A stretch of 35,687 nt of DNA from the NCBI GenBank assembly GCA_038227745.1, contig JBBRPS010000010.1, forward strand, positions 1 to 35,687. Direction: 5' to 3'. The notes beneath the pieces were generated by a model that was not told where the DNA came from, searched no databases, and was given only the letters and a program-made list of their open reading frames with translations. The stretch is from DASPXY01 sp038227745 (GTDB lineage: Bacteria; Planctomycetota; Planctomycetia; Gemmatales; Gemmataceae). Every line of letters begins with the position of its first letter. Position 1 is the first letter of the stretch. Shown piece by piece: positions 32,463 to 35,687 of this stretch. The translations under genes were made by a program, and so were the position numbers.

Positions 32463-34124
32463 ATGGAAGCGCCCGCGCGCGAGTCCCGGCCGATCCAGAC
32501 TCGGCTCGGTCTGTGGGACACGACGAGCATCATCGTCGGGATCATCATCGGCGTGGGCATCTACGCAACGCCGGCGAACGTCTTCAACTACGCGCCGGGG
32601 CCGTGGTGGGCGCTGGGCGTCTGGGTCCTGGGCGGCCTCCTCTCCCTCGTCGGCGCGTTCTGCTTTGCGGAGTTGGCAAGCACCTACCCGCGCTCCGGCG
32701 GCGAGTACGTCTACCTGACGCGCGCCTACGGCTCGCCGGCGGGCTTCCTGTTCGCCTGGGCGCAGCTGGCCGTGATCCGCACCGGCGGCAGCATCGCCGC
32801 CCTCGCTTACCTCTTCGCCTTCTACGCCGGCAAGCTGTGCAACTTCGACCCCGCGTGGCGCACCGCGGCGACGGCGGCGCTGGCGGCCCTCGCCATCGGC
32901 GTCCTCACCCTGGTCAACGTCCTGGGGGTGCGCCTCGGCAAGGGCACGCAAAACTTCCTGACCGTCACGAAGCTCGGCGGCCTCGTCGTGATCCTGCTGG
33001 CCGGCCTCTTCTGGGCGAACCCGTCCGCGCCCGCCGTGGTCGAGGGCCAGGTGGTCAGCGCCGGCCAGGACAGCCTGACCGTGCGCACACCGTCCGACGG
33101 GGCGTTCGTCGAGCAGAAGGTGGCCCCGGGTGCCCGCGTCACTGTGGACGGCAAGGACGTGAACGACCAGGGTCAGCCGTGGCGCCTCGCCGATCTGGCG
33201 CCGGGCGTGAAGGTGAAGTTGCTGAGCAGCGCGTCCGACCCGGACCGCGGCGCGGTGCGCATCAAGGCCTCGACCGACAGCCTGCTGGGGGCGCTGGCCG
33301 TGGCGATGATGCTGGTGCTCTGGACCTACGCGGGCTGGCACGAGGCGGCGTACGTCGCCGCGGAGGTCGAGAACCGTCGCCGCAACCTGCCGCTGGCCCT
33401 GATCCTGGGCACGGGCGCCGTGATGGTCCTCTACCTGCTGGTGAACGCCGCCTACCTCGCCGGCCTGGGGTACGAGTCGGCCGCCGACTCGCCGACGGTC
33501 GCCGCCGACGTGCTGGGGCTTTTGCAGTGGGGGAGGTGGGCGTCCGCCGACCGCGTGATGGCGGTGCTGGTGATGCTGTCGGCGCTGGGCGCGATCAACG
33601 GCATGATCTTCACCAGCTCGCGCATCTACTCGGAGCTGGGGGCGGACCACCGCCTGTTCGCGCCGCTGGCGAAGTGGAGCCGCCGCTGGGGCACGCCGGT
33701 GCGCTCGCTCGTGGTGCAGGCCGTCGTCAGCGTCGCCATGGTCGGGGTGGTCGGCCTCTGCTTCAAGGGCCAGGACGGCTTCGAGACGCTCGTGAAATGC
33801 ACCTCGCCGGTCTTCTGTTTCTTCTTCCTGCTGACCGGGGCGGCGCTGATCGTGCTGCGTTTCAAAGATCGCACCATCGAACGGCCGTTCGTGACGCCCG
33901 CTTACCCGCTGCTGCCGCTGCTGTTCTGCGCCTTCTGGGGGTTCATGCTCTACGGGAGCGTCCGGTACGCGCCGCTGGAGGCGGCGGTGGGACTGGGCAT
34001 CCTTCTGGCCGGCGTGCCGCTGTACCTGCTGTCGCGCGGCTGGGAGCGGACAGGGCCCCAGGGGACGTTCGAGCCGCTGAAGTCTCTGGCCCGCGACGAG
34101 GGCAGGCAGTTCAGCCAGTGTTGA
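32463..34124 (+). CDS. APC-family amino-acid permease with an inserted beta-rich domain
   Basis: A 553-residue inner-membrane permease of the APC superfamily. The first helix carries DTTSIIVGIIIGVGIYATPA, the unwound substrate-binding GxG segment. Helix 2 ends FAELASTYPRSGGEYVYLTR and helix 6 reads VLWTYAGWHEAAYVAAEVEN, all LAT/APC landmarks. Residues about 189-273, between TM5 and TM6, form an extra domain (VVEGQVVSAGQDSLTVRTPS, PGARVTVDGKDVNDQGQPWR, LADLAPGVKVKLLSSASDPD) with alternating strand pattern, like a small beta-barrel or DUF5666-type fold. In APC topology this loop faces the periplasm. Substrate not predictable. A GGACAGGT stands just before the ATG. Confidence 0.9.
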   Translation: MEAPARESRPIQTRLGLWDTTSIIVGIIIGVGIYATPANVFNYAPGPWWALGVWVLGGLLSLVGAFCFAELASTYPRSGGEYVYLTRAYGSPAGFLFAWAQLAVIRTGGSIAALAYLFAFYAGKLCNFDPAWRTAATAALAALAIGVLTLVNVLGVRLGKGTQNFLTVTKLGGLVVILLAGLFWANPSAPAVVEGQVVSAGQDSLTVRTPSDGAFVEQKVAPGARVTVDGKDVNDQGQPWRLADLAPGVKVKLLSSASDPDRGAVRIKASTDSLLGALAVAMMLVLWTYAGWHEAAYVAAEVENRRRNLPLALILGTGAVMVLYLLVNAAYLAGLGYESAADSPTVAADVLGLLQWGRWASADRVMAVLVMLSALGAINGMIFTSSRIYSELGADHRLFAPLAKWSRRWGTPVRSLVVQAVVSVAMVGVVGLCFKGQDGFETLVKCTSPVFCFFFLLTGAALIVLRFKDRTIERPFVTPAYPLLPLLFCAFWGFMLYGSVRYAPLEAAVGLGILLAGVPLYLLSRGWERTGPQGTFEPLKSLARDEGRQFSQC

Positions 34125-34168
34125 GCAAGTTCACGGCGGCCCGAGTTTATACTCAACGCGGGATAACC

Positions 34169-34242
34169 TGACACAAGCCCGAATGACACAAGCCCGAAGC
34201 GCAAGCGAGGGATCTCCTCGCTTGCGCTTCGGGCTTGTGTCA
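34169..34242. repeat. 27-bp perfect hairpin with adjoining 15-bp tandem repeat
   Basis: TGACACAAGCCCGAA occurs twice in tandem (34169-34183, 34184-34198). The second copy begins a 27-base arm (34184-34210) that pairs exactly with 34216-34242 around the loop GATCT. In translation the text gives SPKRKRGDPSLALRA-like peptides, which I recall from many spurious planctomycete ORFs. It is therefore probably a dispersed repeat. Here it lies between the APC permease and the DUF1501 gene and may also terminate the former. A weaker GCGAGGG/CCCTCGC pair follows at about 34253-34269. Confidence 0.75.
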
Positions 34243-34400
34243 AGAAGCGCCAGCGAGGGCACCCCTCGCGCTGCCGCGCGGGGAAGCGGATTTTCTATTG
34301 ACTTTCGCCAAACGGGCGTCACGATGGAGGAAAGGGTGCGTCCCGACGCGCCTTTCCCACCACCACCATCCCACCATGAGGCCAGGGGGGCCTGAGCGCC

Positions 34401-35687
34401 ATGCTCGAACTTTTCACGGGAAGAAAGTCCTCGGATTGTACCGGCGTATCGCGTCGCGAATTCCTCCGGGTCGGCGGCCTGTCGGCCCTGGGCCTGTCGC
34501 TGCCCGCGTTCTTCCGCCTGCAGGCACAGGCCGCGGCGGCAGAGGCCGCGCCGCGCCGCCGGGCCGTCAACTGCATCCTCCTGTGGATGCAAGGCGGCCC
34601 CAGCCACATCGACACGTTCGACCCCAAGCCCGACGCCCCGGCGGAAGTCCGCGGGGACTTCGGCACCATCCCGACGCGCCACCCCGGCGTGCGCGTCTGC
34701 GAGCACCTGCCGCTGCTCGCCCGCCAGTTCGACAAGCTGAGCCTGATCCGCGGTCACGACCCCAAGAACGGCAGCCACGGCGTCGCCGACCACCTGATGA
34801 TGTCCGGGCGGCCCTTCAACCCCGCCATGGCCTTTCCGTGCTACGGCTCGGTCATCGCCCGCGAGCGCGGTTACCAGAACGGCCTGTTCCCGTTCGTGCA
34901 GCTCGGCCGCAACATCGACCGCCGTTTCAACGGCGGCGTCGCCGGCTTCCTCGGCGACCAGTACAACCCGTTCGAGGTCCACGAAGATCCCAGCTCGCCG
35001 GCGTTCCGCGTCCGCGACCTGAGCCTGCCGCCCGGCCCCGCCGCCGACCGCCTGCGCCGCCGCCATGCCATGCTCACCGAGGTGGACCGCCCGCGCAGCG
35101 AGGCCGAAGGCCCCGCCGCCCCCGCCGTCCAGGCGCGCGATGCCTTCTACGAGCGGGCCTACACGCTCATCACCTCGCCGGCCGCCCGCCGTGCGTTCGC
35201 CATCGACCAGGAGCCGGCGCGGGTGCGCGAGGGCTACGGCCGCAACTCCCTCGGCCAGTCGTGCCTGCTGGCGCGACGGCTGATCGAGTCGGGCGTGCAT
35301 TTCGTGACGGTGACCGACGGCGGCTGGGACACGCACCAGAACAACTTCCGCAGTCTCAAGGACCGCCTGCTGCCGCGACTCGACCGGGCCTACGCGGCGC
35401 TGCTGCAGGACCTGCACGACCGCGGCCTGCTGGACAACACGCTGGTCGTGTGGTTCGGCGACTTCGGCCGCACGCCCAAGGTCAACCCGTCGGCGGGCCG
35501 CGACCACTGGGCAACCGCGGGCGTGGCCTGCATGGGCGGCGGCGGCGTCAAGATGGGCGAGGTCGTCGGCGCGACCAACGCGCAGGGCGAGGTCGTCGTG
35601 GACGGCCGCGTGACGCCGCAGGATCTGGCGGCGACGATTTACCACGCGCTCGGCATCCCGCTGCACACGTGGTATCGGGCGCAGGAC
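34401..35687 (+). CDS. DUF1501 family protein, 3' end cut by the window
   Basis: An uninterrupted frame from ATG 34401 to the last base (429 codons, no stop). It has a Tat signal SRREFLRVGGLSALGLSLPA, then NCILLWMQGGPSHIDTFDPK, RHPGVRVCEHLPLLARQFD, NGSHGVADHLMMSGRP, FVTVTDGGWDTHQNNF, LVVWFGDFGRTPKVNP and GRDHWATAGVACMGGGGVKM, ending at the usual ATIYHALGIPLHTWYRA. Only a few residues are missing. It is more typical of the family than the copy at 5598, with the GSHxxADH and DTHQNNF motifs intact. No DUF1549/DUF1553 partner precedes it within the window; one could follow. Confidence 0.95.
   Translation, partial: MLELFTGRKSSDCTGVSRREFLRVGGLSALGLSLPAFFRLQAQAAAAEAAPRRRAVNCILLWMQGGPSHIDTFDPKPDAPAEVRGDFGTIPTRHPGVRVCEHLPLLARQFDKLSLIRGHDPKNGSHGVADHLMMSGRPFNPAMAFPCYGSVIARERGYQNGLFPFVQLGRNIDRRFNGGVAGFLGDQYNPFEVHEDPSSPAFRVRDLSLPPGPAADRLRRRHAMLTEVDRPRSEAEGPAAPAVQARDAFYERAYTLITSPAARRAFAIDQEPARVREGYGRNSLGQSCLLARRLIESGVHFVTVTDGGWDTHQNNFRSLKDRLLPRLDRAYAALLQDLHDRGLLDNTLVVWFGDFGRTPKVNPSAGRDHWATAGVACMGGGGVKMGEVVGATNAQGEVVVDGRVTPQDLAATIYHALGIPLHTWYRAQD

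Noticed and set aside
34131..35666. 511-codon open frame on the minus strand
   Set aside because: Antisense to the second DUF1501 gene, and its C-terminus is translation of the dispersed repeat.

Overview
This is high-GC DNA of planctomycete type, most likely from the Gemmataceae or close relatives. The evidence is two DUF1501 proteins with Tat signals, an ECF sigma factor fused to a transmembrane helix and a long extracytoplasmic part, a DUF4058 protein, a SPINDLY-like TPR/GT41 glycosyltransferase, a VPS10/BNR-repeat protein, and intergenic hairpins of a kind I associate from memory with planctomycete genomes. No phage, conjugation, CRISPR, rRNA or tRNA genes were seen.

Layout. 1-1500: no intact large gene; a short tandem repeat, an 18-bp inverted repeat, a decayed second copy of the uvrB 3' end, and a small two-ORF unit. 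1528-5241 (minus): a methyltransferase, a membrane-anchored double ComEA-type HhH protein and uvrB. 5598-7445: a DUF1501 protein converging on an FKBP-type prolyl isomerase. 7653-9935 (minus): a SPINDLY/OGT-like glycosyltransferase, divergent from a secreted LolA-like protein. 11091-11885: an HNH nuclease paired with a small cysteine-rich protein. 12009-15287 (minus): a large secreted BNR-repeat protein. 15462-17888 (minus): the sigma factor fusion, divergent from a DUF4058 protein.

18900-20260 is a scar region. A 5'-truncated PIN toxin gene, a 155-bp element with IS66-like GTAA ends, a 5'-truncated unknown gene and an AraC C-terminal remnant lie side by side. Then come a formamidase/acetamidase (minus), a 400-base structured intergenic stretch, and a tripartite heavy-metal-type RND efflux operon (21732-28651) of outer-membrane factor, adaptor and permease. 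The permease carries a C-terminal domain normally found on ABC transporter ATPases. A 1102-residue membrane-anchored TPR protein (minus) is divergent from an APC amino-acid permease with an inserted beta-rich domain, and the window ends inside a second DUF1501 gene.

The genes do not form one pathway. The most unusual items are three domain combinations: RND permease plus AAA-associated domain, ECF sigma plus transmembrane helix plus alpha/alpha toroid plus HEAT-like region, and APC permease with a domain in the TM5-TM6 loop. Next come the 155-bp element between two decapitated genes and several long perfect hairpins between genes. All family assignments are by eye from motifs; no database search was possible.
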